64,000 nucleotides of DNA, from positions 101,791 to 165,790 of the forward strand of contig NZ_JAGIPX010000015.1 in assembly GCF_017814945.1 (NCBI RefSeq). Reading direction: 5' to 3'. This document shows positions 46,401 to 55,270 of this stretch, piece by piece (positions within the stretch are counted from its first letter, which is position 1; each line of letters begins with the position of its first letter). The position numbers were made by a program, and so were the translations under genes. Origin of the DNA: Paraburkholderia sp. LEh10 (GTDB taxonomy: Bacteria; Pseudomonadota; Gammaproteobacteria; Burkholderiales; Burkholderiaceae). The notes beneath the pieces were generated by a model. It was given only the letters and a program-made list of their open reading frames with translations, had not been told where the DNA came from and ran no database searches.

Positions 46401-47105
46401 TCATGCGCCGGAATGGGCGGGCGCGAGCGGCGCGTCGTGGGGCACTTCCCAGCGCGGCGGCGTCTCCGCGTTCACCGTCACGCGAAATGCGCGCGCTTCC
46501 GTGTCACCGGGATTGCGCAGGCTGTGCGGCTGGTCGGCGTCGAAGACGATCGCGTCGCCTGTCGCGAGCAACTGGCGTCGATCGTGCACGCTGACTTCGA
46601 TCGTCCCTACGCTCACGACGAGATTCACCGTCGTACCCGGCGCGCGCCGCGTGCCCGGCTCGGTATGCAGCGGCGCGATGCGCAACTCGTGAAACTCCGC
46701 TGCCGCCGGCTCGGCATCGGGATGCAGCGCGCGCGTCCAGTAGCGGCCATTCGACGTGACGACGCGCGCCGTCCGATCCGCGGGCAAATGCTCGAAGCCG
46801 TTCACGGCATGCTGACGCAGGAACGCCGCCACCGACACCTTCAACGCCGCCGCGACCTTGCACAGCACCTTGATCGACGGCACGCTGCGCGCCGATTCGA
46901 TCTGCGCGAGCATCGCGCGCGAGACACCCGACGCACGCGCCAATGCATCGAGCGATAACTGGCGCTCGGCGCGCAGGCGCGCGAGATTCACACCGACGCG
47001 GCGCTCGAGCGCATCGAACTCCGATGCACGCGCTTCGTCGTGAGGGTGAGCTGCTTCGTGATTGTCGTGCGCGCGCTCGCGCACCAGTGCAAGCGGTGAT
47101 TGCAT
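46401..47105 (-). CDS. XRE-family regulator with C-terminal cupin domain
   Basis: A 234-residue regulator. The HTH is at about residues 38-92: VGVNLARLRAERQLSLDALARASGVSRAMLAQIESARSVPSIKVLCKVAAAL. A cupin follows (PGTTVNLVVSVGTIEVSVHDRRQLLATGDAIVFDADQPHSLRNPG). Such proteins sense small metabolites and control amino-acid, polyamine or transport genes; the ligand is unknown. GGAGG lies before the ATG at 47105. It follows the DHA1 transporter gene on the same strand after 320 bases, so it could regulate that gene or itself. No clear operator was seen. Confidence 0.85.
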   Translation of the reverse strand: MQSPLALVRERAHDNHEAAHPHDEARASEFDALERRVGVNLARLRAERQLSLDALARASGVSRAMLAQIESARSVPSIKVLCKVAAALKVSVAAFLRQHAVNGFEHLPADRTARVVTSNGRYWTRALHPDAEPAAAEFHELRIAPLHTEPGTRRAPGTTVNLVVSVGTIEVSVHDRRQLLATGDAIVFDADQPHSLRNPGDTEARAFRVTVNAETPPRWEVPHDAPLAPAHSGA

Positions 47106-47425
47106 GGTTGCCTCCAGACGCCCCGCCGAAACGCGGAGCGAGCATCAGTGAAGGCAAGCCTAGCATCCCGTTTTCAGCGTCCCAACGAAGTTATCTTCAC
47201 ACTGTTATCACGATCGCAGAGGACGCTTATGCGCTAGCGTGCGATGCGTTCAGCACGCGTGGCAGCGCTGGAGCAACGCTGCGCGCGTAGCCGCTGAAAA
47301 CAGCAAGCGCCTTTTGTCGAAGGACGCCTGCTCGCGCTTCGTCGGCTGGCAAACCGCGGCAGATCGCAACGTCATTCGGGCGCGGACCGCGATTGTGACC
47401 TTCGCGACGCGGCCCGGCGCCGGCA
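47106..47425. other. Intergenic region between the XRE/cupin and MFS genes
   Basis: About 320 bases with no supportable gene. The segment near 47185-47215 is less GC-rich (GTTATC occurs twice, 21 bases apart) and could be the regulator's promoter. I see no terminator with a T tract and no RNA motif. Confidence 0.45.
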
Positions 47426-48604
47426 TCAGGCCCGCTCGCGCACTTCCGGCGACACGACAGCAGCAGGCGCATCCATGCGCGCGGCGATCCAGGTCAAGGC
47501 CAGCGCGGCGAGCGCGACCACGGCGGCCACGTACGGCAACGCATCGAGCCCGTACCCGTGTCTTATCGCCAGACCGCCGAGCCACGCGCCGCCCGCATTG
47601 CCGAAATTGAACGCACCGATGTTCAGCGTGGACGCGAGATTCGGCGCGGCCTTCGCCTTCTCGACCACGCGCATCTGCAGCGGCGGCACCGTCGCGAACG
47701 CCGCGATGCCCCAGACGAACACCGTGATCGCCGCCGCGACCTGCGAGTGGCTCGTATGCGCGAAAACGGCCATCACGACGGCGAGCGCAATCAGAATGCC
47801 CATCAGCGACGGCATCAGCGAACGATCCGCGAGCTTGCCGCCGATCGTATTGCCGAGCGTCAGCCCCGCGCCGAACAACACGAGAATCAGCGTGACGCCG
47901 TGCGGCGTGAAGCCGCTCACCTGTTCGAGGATCGGCGCGATGTAGGTGAACACGACGAACACGCCGCCGAAACCGAGCACCGTCATCGTCAGCGCAAGCC
48001 ACACTTGCGGCTCTTTCAGCACGCGCACTTCGTGGCCGAGACCAGCCGGGCCCGCGTCATGACGGTTCGGCACGAGCGCCGTGATGCCGGCAAGCGACAG
48101 CACGCCGAACGCGGCGACGATCCAGAACGCGGCGCGCCAGCCGAACTGCTGGCCGATGAACGTGCCGAACGGCACGCCGAGCACGTTTGCGAGCGTGAGG
48201 CCCGTGAACATCAGCGCGATCGCGCTTGCACGCTTTTCCTGCGGCACGAGCGACGCGGCCACCACCGCACCGATGCCGAAGAACGAACCATGCGCGAACG
48301 ATGTCACGACGCGCGCGATCATCAGCACCGGGTAGTCCGACGCAATCGCGCACAGCACGTTGCCGACGATGAACACGCCCATCAGCAGTTGCAACGCGAG
48401 CTTGCGCGGCATCTTGCTGGTGACGACGGCGAGCAGCGGCGCGCCGACGGCCACACCGAGCGCATACCCGCTGACGAGCAGACCGGCGCAAGGAAGCGAA
48501 ACGGCGAGATCTTTCGCCACGTCGGGCAGCAGGCCCATGATGACGAACTCGGTCGTGCCGATGGCGAATGCGCTGATCGCGAGCGCAAGCAACGGAATGG
48601 GCAT
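47426..48604 (-). CDS. MFS transporter, DHA1 family (AraJ/YdhP-like)
   Basis: A 392-residue, 12-helix exporter of the drug:H+ antiporter-1 type. The N-terminus LLALAISAFAIGTTEFVIMGLLPDVA and the motif-A-like VTSKMPRKLALQLLMG are typical, as are ARVVTSFAHGSFFGIGAVVAASLVP and FGWRAAFWIVAAFGVLSL. Relatives export sugars or nucleosides/arabinose-like compounds or confer drug resistance; the substrate is undetermined. It starts 20 bases after the VOC gene, forming a two-gene operon divergent from the LysR gene. Confidence 0.9.
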   Translation of the reverse strand: MPIPLLALAISAFAIGTTEFVIMGLLPDVAKDLAVSLPCAGLLVSGYALGVAVGAPLLAVVTSKMPRKLALQLLMGVFIVGNVLCAIASDYPVLMIARVVTSFAHGSFFGIGAVVAASLVPQEKRASAIALMFTGLTLANVLGVPFGTFIGQQFGWRAAFWIVAAFGVLSLAGITALVPNRHDAGPAGLGHEVRVLKEPQVWLALTMTVLGFGGVFVVFTYIAPILEQVSGFTPHGVTLILVLFGAGLTLGNTIGGKLADRSLMPSLMGILIALAVVMAVFAHTSHSQVAAAITVFVWGIAAFATVPPLQMRVVEKAKAAPNLASTLNIGAFNFGNAGGAWLGGLAIRHGYGLDALPYVAAVVALAALALTWIAARMDAPAAVVSPEVRERA

Positions 48605-48624
48605 GAAAAGCTCCAGACGACGAT

Positions 48625-49020
48625 TCAGAAGGACGCGCGCTGGACGTTGCGCGCCGCCGTCACGAACTCGATGACGACAGCGCTCGCGAGCGCGACGAAC
48701 AGTTGCACTTCACCCGAGAGCGGCACATCGGCCATCCGGTACACGACGCCCGCTGCGTTGAGGCGCGCGAGCAGCGCCTGCCGCGCATCGTCGCCGTCGA
48801 GACGGAACGCGATGTGGTCGATGCGCGGGCTCGCGCGGCCGACGTGGCCCGGCAGCGTCGAATCGACGAGATGGATCACGGGGCGGCCTTGCGCGCATAG
48901 CCAGTGGCCGCTGATGCCGAACGGCGGCCGCGCACCGTCCGTCAAGCCGACGACATCGACGAAAAAGCGCCGGGTGGCGTCGAGATCAGGGGTGACGATC
49001 GTCGCGTGGTCGAGATGCAT
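48625..49020 (-). CDS. VOC family protein (glyoxalase/extradiol dioxygenase fold)
   Basis: A 131-residue single-module VOC protein beginning MHLDHATIVTPDLDATRRFFVDVVGL, with PRIDHIAFRLDGDDARQALLARLNAAGVVY in the middle. The two His residues could be metal ligands; GEVQLFVAL lacks the usual final Glu-containing strand spelled as in glyoxalase I, so the reaction is unclear. It may be a resistance or catabolic enzyme. ATG at 49020 fits the family. It is first in the operon with the MFS gene and divergent from LysR, which probably regulates it. Confidence 0.85.
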   Translation of the reverse strand: MHLDHATIVTPDLDATRRFFVDVVGLTDGARPPFGISGHWLCAQGRPVIHLVDSTLPGHVGRASPRIDHIAFRLDGDDARQALLARLNAAGVVYRMADVPLSGEVQLFVALASAVVIEFVTAARNVQRASF

Positions 49021-49104
49021 GATGCGAACTCCGGGTAAACGCGGACTCCGCGTTTTCAGGATCGGATTCTCGGCGAACCGCACGATTTTGATAATTGGCG
49101 TACG

Positions 49105-49123
49105 ATTTGAAGGATTTTCAAAT
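49105..49123. promoter_or_regulatory. Possible LysR-type operator in the divergent VOC/LysR region
   Basis: An inverted repeat ATTTGA-N7-TCAAAT fits the T-N11-A pattern of LysR-family sites. It lies in the AT-richer 114-base gap between the divergent VOC-MFS operon and the lysR gene, 12 bases before the lysR start. Binding is inferred from position and symmetry. Confidence 0.5.
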
Positions 49124-49134
49124 GCCGTCGAATA

Positions 49135-50169
49135 ATGACCGACAATCTAGGTGACATTCGCCTCTTCGTCGAAGCGGCCCAACAGGGCAGCCTGTCGGCG
49201 GCCGGGCGCAAGCTCGGTGTCACGCCGGCTGCCGCCAGCGCGCGCCTCGCGAAGCTCGAAGGCGGGCTGAAGGCGCGGCTTTTCGAGCGCACGACGCGGC
49301 AACTGCGGTTGACCGACGAAGGCCGTCTGTATCTGAACTGCTGCCAGCAGGCGCTGCGCGCGCTCGACGACGCCGAAGCCGCATTGCAGGCCGGCCAGAA
49401 CGCGGTGCGCGGCAAGGTGCGCATCTCCGCGACGTCGGATTTCGGCCGCAACCTGCTGATGCACTGGCTCGACGAATTCAACGCGCTTTACCCCGACGTC
49501 ACGTTTGCGCTGACGCTGTCCGATTCGCTGTCGAATCTGGTGCAGGAAGACATCGACCTCGCGATCCGCTTCGGCATTCCGCAGGACAGCTCGCTCGTCG
49601 CGCGCCGCCTCGCGCCGAACCCGCGCGTGCTGTGCGCGTCGCCGGACTACATCGCGCGGCGCGGCGAGCCGAAGGATCCGCTCGATCTCGCGCGCTTCGA
49701 CTGCATCGTGCTCGGCACGGCGTCCGGGCCTGTCAACGAATGGCGCTTCACGCGCGGCGACGAAACGCTCACCTACACCGTGCCGCTCGAATCGGCGCGC
49801 GAAACCAACGACGGCGCCGTCGCCCGTGAATGGGCGCTGCGCGGCTACGGCATCGTGATCAAGTCGATGTGGGACGTCGAAGCCGATCTGAAAAGCGATG
49901 GCCTGCGTGTGCTGCTGCCCGACTGGCGTTATCCCGACGCACCGCTGCACGCGCTCTACCACCGCAACCGCTTCATGGCGCCGCGCGTGCGCGTGCTGCT
50001 GGACTTTCTCGCCGACCGCTTCGCCAAAGTGACGGGCGAACTGGAAGCGCAGCTTGGCTTGCCGCAGCCGCCAGGCGGCGCGCGAGCACGGCGCGGCGGA
50101 ACGCCAGAAACGCCAGAAACGGCAGCACGGACGCGAAAGGCGTCGGCGAAGCGGGAATCGCGCGCATAG
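49135..50169 (+). CDS. LysR-family transcriptional regulator
   Basis: A 344-residue LysR regulator. The N-terminal HTH is IRLFVEAAQQGSLSAAGRKLGVTPAAASARLAKLEGGLKARLFERTTRQLRLTDEG. The effector domain spans about 90-300 with DIDLAIRFGIPQDSSLVARRLAPNPRVLCASPDYI, a CrgA/AaeR-like pattern. The last 40 residues are a low-complexity Arg/Ala/Thr tail. It is divergent from the VOC-MFS operon and likely its regulator. No strong Shine-Dalgarno is seen before the ATG at 49135, which the family start supports. Confidence 0.9.
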   Translation: MTDNLGDIRLFVEAAQQGSLSAAGRKLGVTPAAASARLAKLEGGLKARLFERTTRQLRLTDEGRLYLNCCQQALRALDDAEAALQAGQNAVRGKVRISATSDFGRNLLMHWLDEFNALYPDVTFALTLSDSLSNLVQEDIDLAIRFGIPQDSSLVARRLAPNPRVLCASPDYIARRGEPKDPLDLARFDCIVLGTASGPVNEWRFTRGDETLTYTVPLESARETNDGAVAREWALRGYGIVIKSMWDVEADLKSDGLRVLLPDWRYPDAPLHALYHRNRFMAPRVRVLLDFLADRFAKVTGELEAQLGLPQPPGGARARRGGTPETPETAARTRKASAKRESRA

Positions 50170-50222
50170 CAAACGCCCGCGCTCGCCCCGGCACGCCGCC
50201 AAAGCCCCACGCCCCAAAGGGC

Positions 50223-50305
50223 TATAATGTGGGACTACGCTGTAAAAACGCGTCTCGGGCGCTCAGATTCGCCCGTCTCTCCGCGCCGCGGCGCCGCGCG
50301 TTTTT
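50223..50305 (+). promoter_or_regulatory. miaB promoter (-10) and structured leader or small RNA
   Basis: TATAAT at 50223-50228 is a perfect -10, though the -35 is weak. The RNA would start near 50235. AAAAACGCG (50244-50252) can pair with CGCGTTTTT (50297-50305), enclosing a GGGCG/CGCCC hairpin (50257-50261, 50270-50274) and a GC-rich palindromic stretch, and it ends in a T run. This could be a short terminated RNA, an attenuator for miaB 58 bases downstream, or both. Confidence 0.5.
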
Positions 50306-50362
50306 GTCTCTTCACCCTTTATTGACGCCCCCAGGTTAATTACTGCGACCGGCGAACACTCG

Positions 50363-51745
50363 ATGACCAAGAAAGTTTATGTAAAGACCTTCGGCTGCCA
50401 GATGAACGAGTACGACTCCGACAAGATGGTCGACGTACTCGGCGCTGCTGAAGGGCTCGTCAAGACCGACAACCCCGAAGACGCTGACGTCATTCTCTTC
50501 AACACGTGCTCGGTGCGCGAAAAGGCGCAGGAGAAGGTCTTCTCCGACCTGGGCCGCGTGCGCGAACTGAAGGAAGCCAATCCGAACCTGCTGATCGGCG
50601 TCGGCGGCTGCGTCGCGAGCCAGGAAGGTGCGTCGATCGTGTCGCGCGCGCCGTATGTGGACCTCGTGTTCGGTCCGCAAACCCTGCACCGCCTGCCGCA
50701 GATGATCGACCAGCGCCGCGCGAGCGGCCGTCCGCAGGTCGACATCACTTTCCCGGAAATCGAGAAGTTCGATCACCTGCCGCCCGCGCGCGTCGAAGGC
50801 CCGAGCGCGTTCGTGTCGATCATGGAAGGCTGCAGCAAGTATTGCAGCTACTGCGTCGTGCCCTATACGCGCGGCGAGGAAGTATCGCGCCCGCTCGACG
50901 ACGTGCTGACCGAAATCGCCGGTCTCGCCGATCAGGGCGTGCGCGAAGTGACGCTGCTTGGCCAGAATGTGAACGCTTATCGTGGCAAGTTCAGTGGCGC
51001 AACGACGCCCGGCTCCAGTGAAATCGCCGACTTCGCGACGCTGATCGAATACGTCGCCGAGATTCCCGGCATCGAACGGATTCGCTATACGACATCGCAT
51101 CCGAAGGAATTCACGCAGCGCCTGATCGACACCTACGCGAAGGTGCCGAAGCTCGTGAGCCATCTGCACCTGCCCGTGCAGCACGGCTCGGACCGTATCC
51201 TGATGGCGATGAAGCGCGGCTACACGGTGCTCGAATACAAGTCGGTGATCCGCAAGCTGCGCGCGATCCGGCCGGACCTGTCGCTGTCGACGGACATGAT
51301 CGTCGGCTTCCCCGGCGAGACGGAAGAAGACTTCGACAAGATGATGCAGCTCGTGCACGACATGAGCTACGACACGAGCTTCTCGTTCATCTACAGCCCG
51401 CGCCCTGGCACGCCCGCCGCGAACCTGCACGACGACACGCCGCGCGAAGTGAAGCTGCGCCGTCTGCAACATCTGCAGGCGACCATCGAAGAGAACGTGC
51501 AGCGCATCAGCCAGGCGATGGTCGGCAAGGTCGAGCGCATTCTGGTCGAGCGCCCCGCGCGCAAGGACCCGAACGAACTCGCGGGCCGCACCGAGAACAA
51601 CCGCGTCGTCAATTTTCCCGCGCCCGTGGAGTCGCACGCGCGCCTGATCGGCCAGATGATCGACGTGAAGATCGTGCATGCGTACCCGCACTCGCTGCGC
51701 GGCGAACTCGTGATGGTTCACGACACGGCAACGGCCACTCATTAA
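50363..51745 (+). CDS. miaB: tRNA-2-methylthio-N6-dimethylallyladenosine synthase
   Basis: A 460-residue radical-SAM methylthiotransferase that converts i6A37 to ms2i6A37 in tRNA. The N-terminal UPF0004 domain has three cluster cysteines ([34 protein letters not shown]). The radical-SAM motif is CSKYCSYC in [38 protein letters not shown] and VGFPGET follow, and a TRAM domain fills the last 65 residues ([17 protein letters not shown]). It heads the miaB-phoH-ybeY block. Confidence 0.97.
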   Translation: MTKKVYVKTFGCQMNEYDSDKMVDVLGAAEGLVKTDNPEDADVILFNTCSVREKAQEKVFSDLGRVRELKEANPNLLIGVGGCVASQEGASIVSRAPYVDLVFGPQTLHRLPQMIDQRRASGRPQVDITFPEIEKFDHLPPARVEGPSAFVSIMEGCSKYCSYCVVPYTRGEEVSRPLDDVLTEIAGLADQGVREVTLLGQNVNAYRGKFSGATTPGSSEIADFATLIEYVAEIPGIERIRYTTSHPKEFTQRLIDTYAKVPKLVSHLHLPVQHGSDRILMAMKRGYTVLEYKSVIRKLRAIRPDLSLSTDMIVGFPGETEEDFDKMMQLVHDMSYDTSFSFIYSPRPGTPAANLHDDTPREVKLRRLQHLQATIEENVQRISQAMVGKVERILVERPARKDPNELAGRTENNRVVNFPAPVESHARLIGQMIDVKIVHAYPHSLRGELVMVHDTATATH

Positions 51746-51779
51746 GCAATGCACTGACTGACAGGACAGATTCAAAGCC

Positions 51780-52853
51780 TTGAAGACCTCTCAGCAACAT
51801 CTGGAATTCACCGCGCCGCGCGACGACAACGCACGGCTTGCCAACCTATGCGGCCCGCTCGACGAAAATCTGCGGCAGATCGAGCAGGCGCTCGACGTCA
51901 CGCTGCAACGCCGGGGGCACCGCATCAGCATTCGCGGGCGCGGTGCGAAAGTCGCGCTGAATGCACTCGAAAACTTCTACAACAGCGCACGCGATCCGTT
52001 GTCCGTCGACGATATCCAGCTCGCGCTCGTCGAAGCGCGCCATCCGGGCAACGGCGGCCGGCCGAACGGCGATGGCGACACGGGTGTCGACGCGCGTTTT
52101 CGCGGCGATCCCGATCATCCATTCGACGAACCGGCGCATGAAGGCGACGAGGACGTCGAGGAGCTCGGCCCGAAGCTGTACACGCGCCGCGCCGATCTGC
52201 GCGGCCGCACGCCGGCGCAGCGCGAGTATCTGAAGCAGATCGTGTCGCACGACGTCACGTTCGGCGTCGGCCCGGCCGGCACGGGCAAGACGTATCTGGC
52301 CGTCGCGTGCGCCGTCGACGCGCTGGAGCGCGATCAGGTCAAGCGCATCGTGCTGACGCGCCCCGCCGTCGAGGCGGGCGAGCGTCTCGGCTTCCTGCCG
52401 GGCGATCTCGCGCAGAAGGTCGATCCGTATCTGCGGCCGCTCTATGACGCGCTGTACGATCTGCTCGGCTTCGACAAGACGGCGAAGATGTTCGAGCGCC
52501 AGATGATCGAAATCGCGCCGCTCGCGTACATGCGCGGCCGCACGCTGAATCACGCGTTCATCATTCTCGACGAGGCGCAGAACACGACGCCCGAGCAGAT
52601 GAAGATGTTCCTGACGCGTATCGGCTTCGGCTCGAAGGCGGTCGTCACGGGCGACACGACGCAGGTCGACTTGCCGCGCGGGCAAAAGAGCGGGCTGATC
52701 GAGGCGCAGCAGGTGCTCGCCAACGTGCGCGGCATCGCGCTCACGCGCTTTACGAGCGCGGACGTGGTGCGGCACCCCCTCGTCGCGCGCATCGTCGAGG
52801 CGTACGACGCGGCCTCGAAGAAAGAAGTGGACGCCGCGGACGCAGCGAAGTGA
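51780..52853 (+). CDS. PhoH family ATPase (YbeZ type)
   Basis: A 357-residue PhoH-like protein with Walker A GPAGTGKTYLAVACAVDAL, the PhoH motif TRPAVEAGERLGFLPGDLAQKVDPYLRPLYDAL and Walker B FIILDEAQNTTPEQMKMFLTRIG, then VVTGDTTQVDLP. N-terminal residues 1-110 form a KH-like module (LCGPLDENLRQIEQALDVTLQRRG) with a linker. The start is probably TTG at 51780. YbeZ proteins pair with YbeY, encoded 30 bases downstream, in RNA metabolism and ribosome quality; the exact activity is not settled. Confidence 0.93.
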   Translation: MKTSQQHLEFTAPRDDNARLANLCGPLDENLRQIEQALDVTLQRRGHRISIRGRGAKVALNALENFYNSARDPLSVDDIQLALVEARHPGNGGRPNGDGDTGVDARFRGDPDHPFDEPAHEGDEDVEELGPKLYTRRADLRGRTPAQREYLKQIVSHDVTFGVGPAGTGKTYLAVACAVDALERDQVKRIVLTRPAVEAGERLGFLPGDLAQKVDPYLRPLYDALYDLLGFDKTAKMFERQMIEIAPLAYMRGRTLNHAFIILDEAQNTTPEQMKMFLTRIGFGSKAVVTGDTTQVDLPRGQKSGLIEAQQVLANVRGIALTRFTSADVVRHPLVARIVEAYDAASKKEVDAADAAK

Positions 52854-52883
52854 CACGGACATGACCGCTACGAAGAACAACGC

Positions 52884-53345
52884 ATGAGCCGCGCCCCGAA
52901 ACTGTCACTGAACCTGCAATTTCCCGCCGGAAAAGCGTGGCCCGGGCACAAGGCGCTGCTGCCGAAGGCGACCGTCGCCGGGTGGATCAAGGCCGCGCTC
53001 TTCGCCGACGCCGAACTGACCGTGCGGTTCGTCGATGCCGAAGAGGGCCGTACGCTGAACCGCACGTATCGCGGCAAAGACTACGCGACGAATGTGCTGA
53101 CGTTCGCATACGCCGAATCGGACGACGATCCCGTGACGGGCGATCTGATCCTGTGTTGCCCTGTCGTCGAGAAAGAAGCGGGCGAGCAGGGCAAGCCGCT
53201 TGAAGCGCATTACGCGCATCTGCTTGTCCACGGCACGCTGCACGCCCAGGGCTACGACCACGAAGACGAACAAGAAGCCGAAGAGATGGAAGCCATCGAA
53301 ACCGAAGTGCTCGGCAAGCTCGGCTTCCCCGACCCGTACGAATAA
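52884..53345 (+). CDS. ybeY: Endoribonuclease YbeY, rRNA maturation factor
   Basis: A 153-residue zinc-dependent RNase required for 16S rRNA 3'-end processing and late 70S quality control. The metal site is [11 protein letters not shown] (H-x3-H-x5-H) followed by [28 protein letters not shown] and [14 protein letters not shown] are the other family blocks. It lies after phoH and before a ChaC-like gene. Confidence 0.96.
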   Translation: MSRAPKLSLNLQFPAGKAWPGHKALLPKATVAGWIKAALFADAELTVRFVDAEEGRTLNRTYRGKDYATNVLTFAYAESDDDPVTGDLILCCPVVEKEAGEQGKPLEAHYAHLLVHGTLHAQGYDHEDEQEAEEMEAIETEVLGKLGFPDPYE

Positions 53346-53440
53346 GGCTCGACAGCAACAGTATCGCGCGACAGAGCCCGACGTCGCTTTCGATCGCAGG
53401 CTCTGATCCTCAAGTCAGCCTGCGAACCGATCGAACCACC

Positions 53441-54094
53441 GTGAGCCAGCCCCTTTCCTCCCCGCCGACGCTTCCGCCCTGTCCCGGCTATCCGCCCTCG
53501 CTTGGCGAATCGCGGCTTTTGACGGACGACGAGTTGCGGGCGTCGCTGAATGCGTCGCTGAACGGCTGGGACGGCACGAGCGATTTGTGGCTGTTCGGCT
53601 ATGGCTCGCTGATCTGGAACCCGGGCCTGCCGACGGCGGAAGCGATGCGTTCGCGCGTGCACGGTTATCACCGTGGGCTGTATCTGTGGTCGCGCGTGAA
53701 TCGCGGCACGCCGGAGCAGCCGGGACTCGTGCTCGCCCTCGATCGCGGCGGCTCGTGCAGCGGCATCGCGTTCCGGCTCGCGGCGGACGGCGCGATGCCG
53801 CATCTCGAAGCACTGTGGCGCCGTGAAATGGCGATGGGCTCATACCGGCCCGCGTGGCTGCCGTGCGTGCTCGCGGATGGGCGGCGCGTCGCCGCCCTCG
53901 CGTTTGTGATGCGGCGCGAGGTGCCGTCGTACACGGGCAAGCTCTCGGACGAAGTGGTGAGAACGGTGCTCGGGTGCGCGTCGGGACGCTATGGGACGAC
54001 GCTTGACTACGTGAGCCGGACGGTCGAGGCGTTGCGGGCGAGCGGGATGCCGGATCGGGCGTTGGAGGCGCTGCTCGCGCGGTGCAGGGGATGA
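53441..54094 (+). CDS. Gamma-glutamylcyclotransferase (ChaC-like)
   Basis: A 217-residue ChaC-type enzyme expected to split gamma-glutamyl bonds, probably of glutathione, to 5-oxoproline. Motifs: WLFGYGSLIWNPGLP (substrate loop), RVHGYHRGLYLWSRVNRGTPEQPGLVLALDRGGSCSGIAFRL and WRREMAMGSYRPAWL, with the catalytic Glu in the WRREM segment. The product starts at GTG 53441 or close by. In E. coli chaC sits elsewhere, so its insertion in the ybeY-corC block is a lineage feature. Confidence 0.88.
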   Translation: MSQPLSSPPTLPPCPGYPPSLGESRLLTDDELRASLNASLNGWDGTSDLWLFGYGSLIWNPGLPTAEAMRSRVHGYHRGLYLWSRVNRGTPEQPGLVLALDRGGSCSGIAFRLAADGAMPHLEALWRREMAMGSYRPAWLPCVLADGRRVAALAFVMRREVPSYTGKLSDEVVRTVLGCASGRYGTTLDYVSRTVEALRASGMPDRALEALLARCRG

Positions 54095-54336
54095 GTGCTT
54101 TTGCCCTGCGCGGGCGCATCTGCCACCAGAACCGTCGCAGATACGGGCAAAGCTTGTTAATTTTGACCTGCCGCCCCCGCCGCCCGGATATCAGTTAGGA
54201 TAAAAGCAAGTGTGTTCCGCCGACCCGGCGGCATTTGCCGCGAAATCGATGATTTCCCCGGGACACGGTCCTGCCACGCGCGTGGTGTATCCTTAACGCT
54301 CTGCAACAGCGCGCCCAGCTTTTCGGGCGCACCACC

Positions 54337-55233
54337 ATGAACGACACGTATCCCAGTCGACGCCATTCCAGCGACAAACCCCACGAAAAACGCTCGCTTC
54401 TTGAGCGATTGACCGATTTCATCTCGCCCGAGCCCGATTCTCGCGGCGAACTCCTCGAAATCCTGCAGGACGCGCATGAGCGCAATCTGATCGACGCGGA
54501 TTCGCTGTCGATGATCGAAGGCGTGTTCCAGGTTTCCGAGCTCTGCGCCCGCGACATCATGATTCCGCGCGCGCAAATGGACGCGATCAACATCGCCGAC
54601 GCCCCCGCCGATTTCATCCCCTTCATGCTGGAAAAGGGTCACTCGCGCTACCCGGTCTATGAGGGCAACCGCGACAACGTGATCGGCGTGCTGCTCGCGA
54701 AAGACCTGCTGCGCTACTACGCCGAAGAAGAAGCCGACGTGCGCGGGATGCTGCGCCCGGCCGTGTTCATTCCCGAATCGAAGCGCCTGAACGTGCTGTT
54801 GCACGACTTCCGCGTGAACCGCAATCACATCGCGATCGTCGTCGACGAATACGGCGGCGTCGCGGGCCTGATCACGATCGAGGACGTGCTGGAGCAGATC
54901 GTCGGCGACATCGAGGATGAGTACGACTTCGACGAGGAGAGCGGCAACATCATCGCGTCGCCGGACGGCCGCTACCGCGTGCGCGCGCTGACCGAGATCG
55001 AGCAGTTCAACGAGGAGTTCGGCACCCATTACTCCGACGAGGAAGTCGATACGATCGGCGGACTCGTCACGCATCACTTCGGACGCGTGCCGCATCGCGG
55101 CGAAAAAGTGCGACTCGACGACCTGATCTTCGAAGTGCTGCGCGCCGACGCCCGCCAGATTCACATGCTGCTCGTGCGCCGCGACCCGCTCGCGGGGCAG
55201 CGCGAACGCGACGCCCAGCACGTGCAAACCTGA
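54337..55233 (+). CDS. HlyC/CorC family CBS-domain protein (YbeX)
   Basis: A 298-residue soluble protein with two CBS domains (RDIMIPRAQMDAINIADAPADFI to about 205) and a C-terminal CorC_HlyC domain (EEFGTHYSDEEVDTIGGLVTHHFGRVPHRGEKVRLDDLIFEVLRAD). Called CorC after a proposed role in Mg/Co efflux; E. coli YbeX has more recently been linked to ribosome metabolism. It precedes lnt by 37 bases. The 240-base upstream gap holds TTGACC and AT-richer bases that might be a promoter, but I cannot define it. Confidence 0.93.
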   Translation: MNDTYPSRRHSSDKPHEKRSLLERLTDFISPEPDSRGELLEILQDAHERNLIDADSLSMIEGVFQVSELCARDIMIPRAQMDAINIADAPADFIPFMLEKGHSRYPVYEGNRDNVIGVLLAKDLLRYYAEEEADVRGMLRPAVFIPESKRLNVLLHDFRVNRNHIAIVVDEYGGVAGLITIEDVLEQIVGDIEDEYDFDEESGNIIASPDGRYRVRALTEIEQFNEEFGTHYSDEEVDTIGGLVTHHFGRVPHRGEKVRLDDLIFEVLRADARQIHMLLVRRDPLAGQRERDAQHVQT

Positions 55234-55270
55234 TTCCCCTGAGTTTTCCGTTCCAGCCGACCACGCAATA

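Noticed and set aside
46401..46958. Plus-strand frames opposite the XRE/cupin gene
   Set aside because: Arg/His-rich shadow products; the minus-strand gene has a clear HTH and cupin and a good Shine-Dalgarno.
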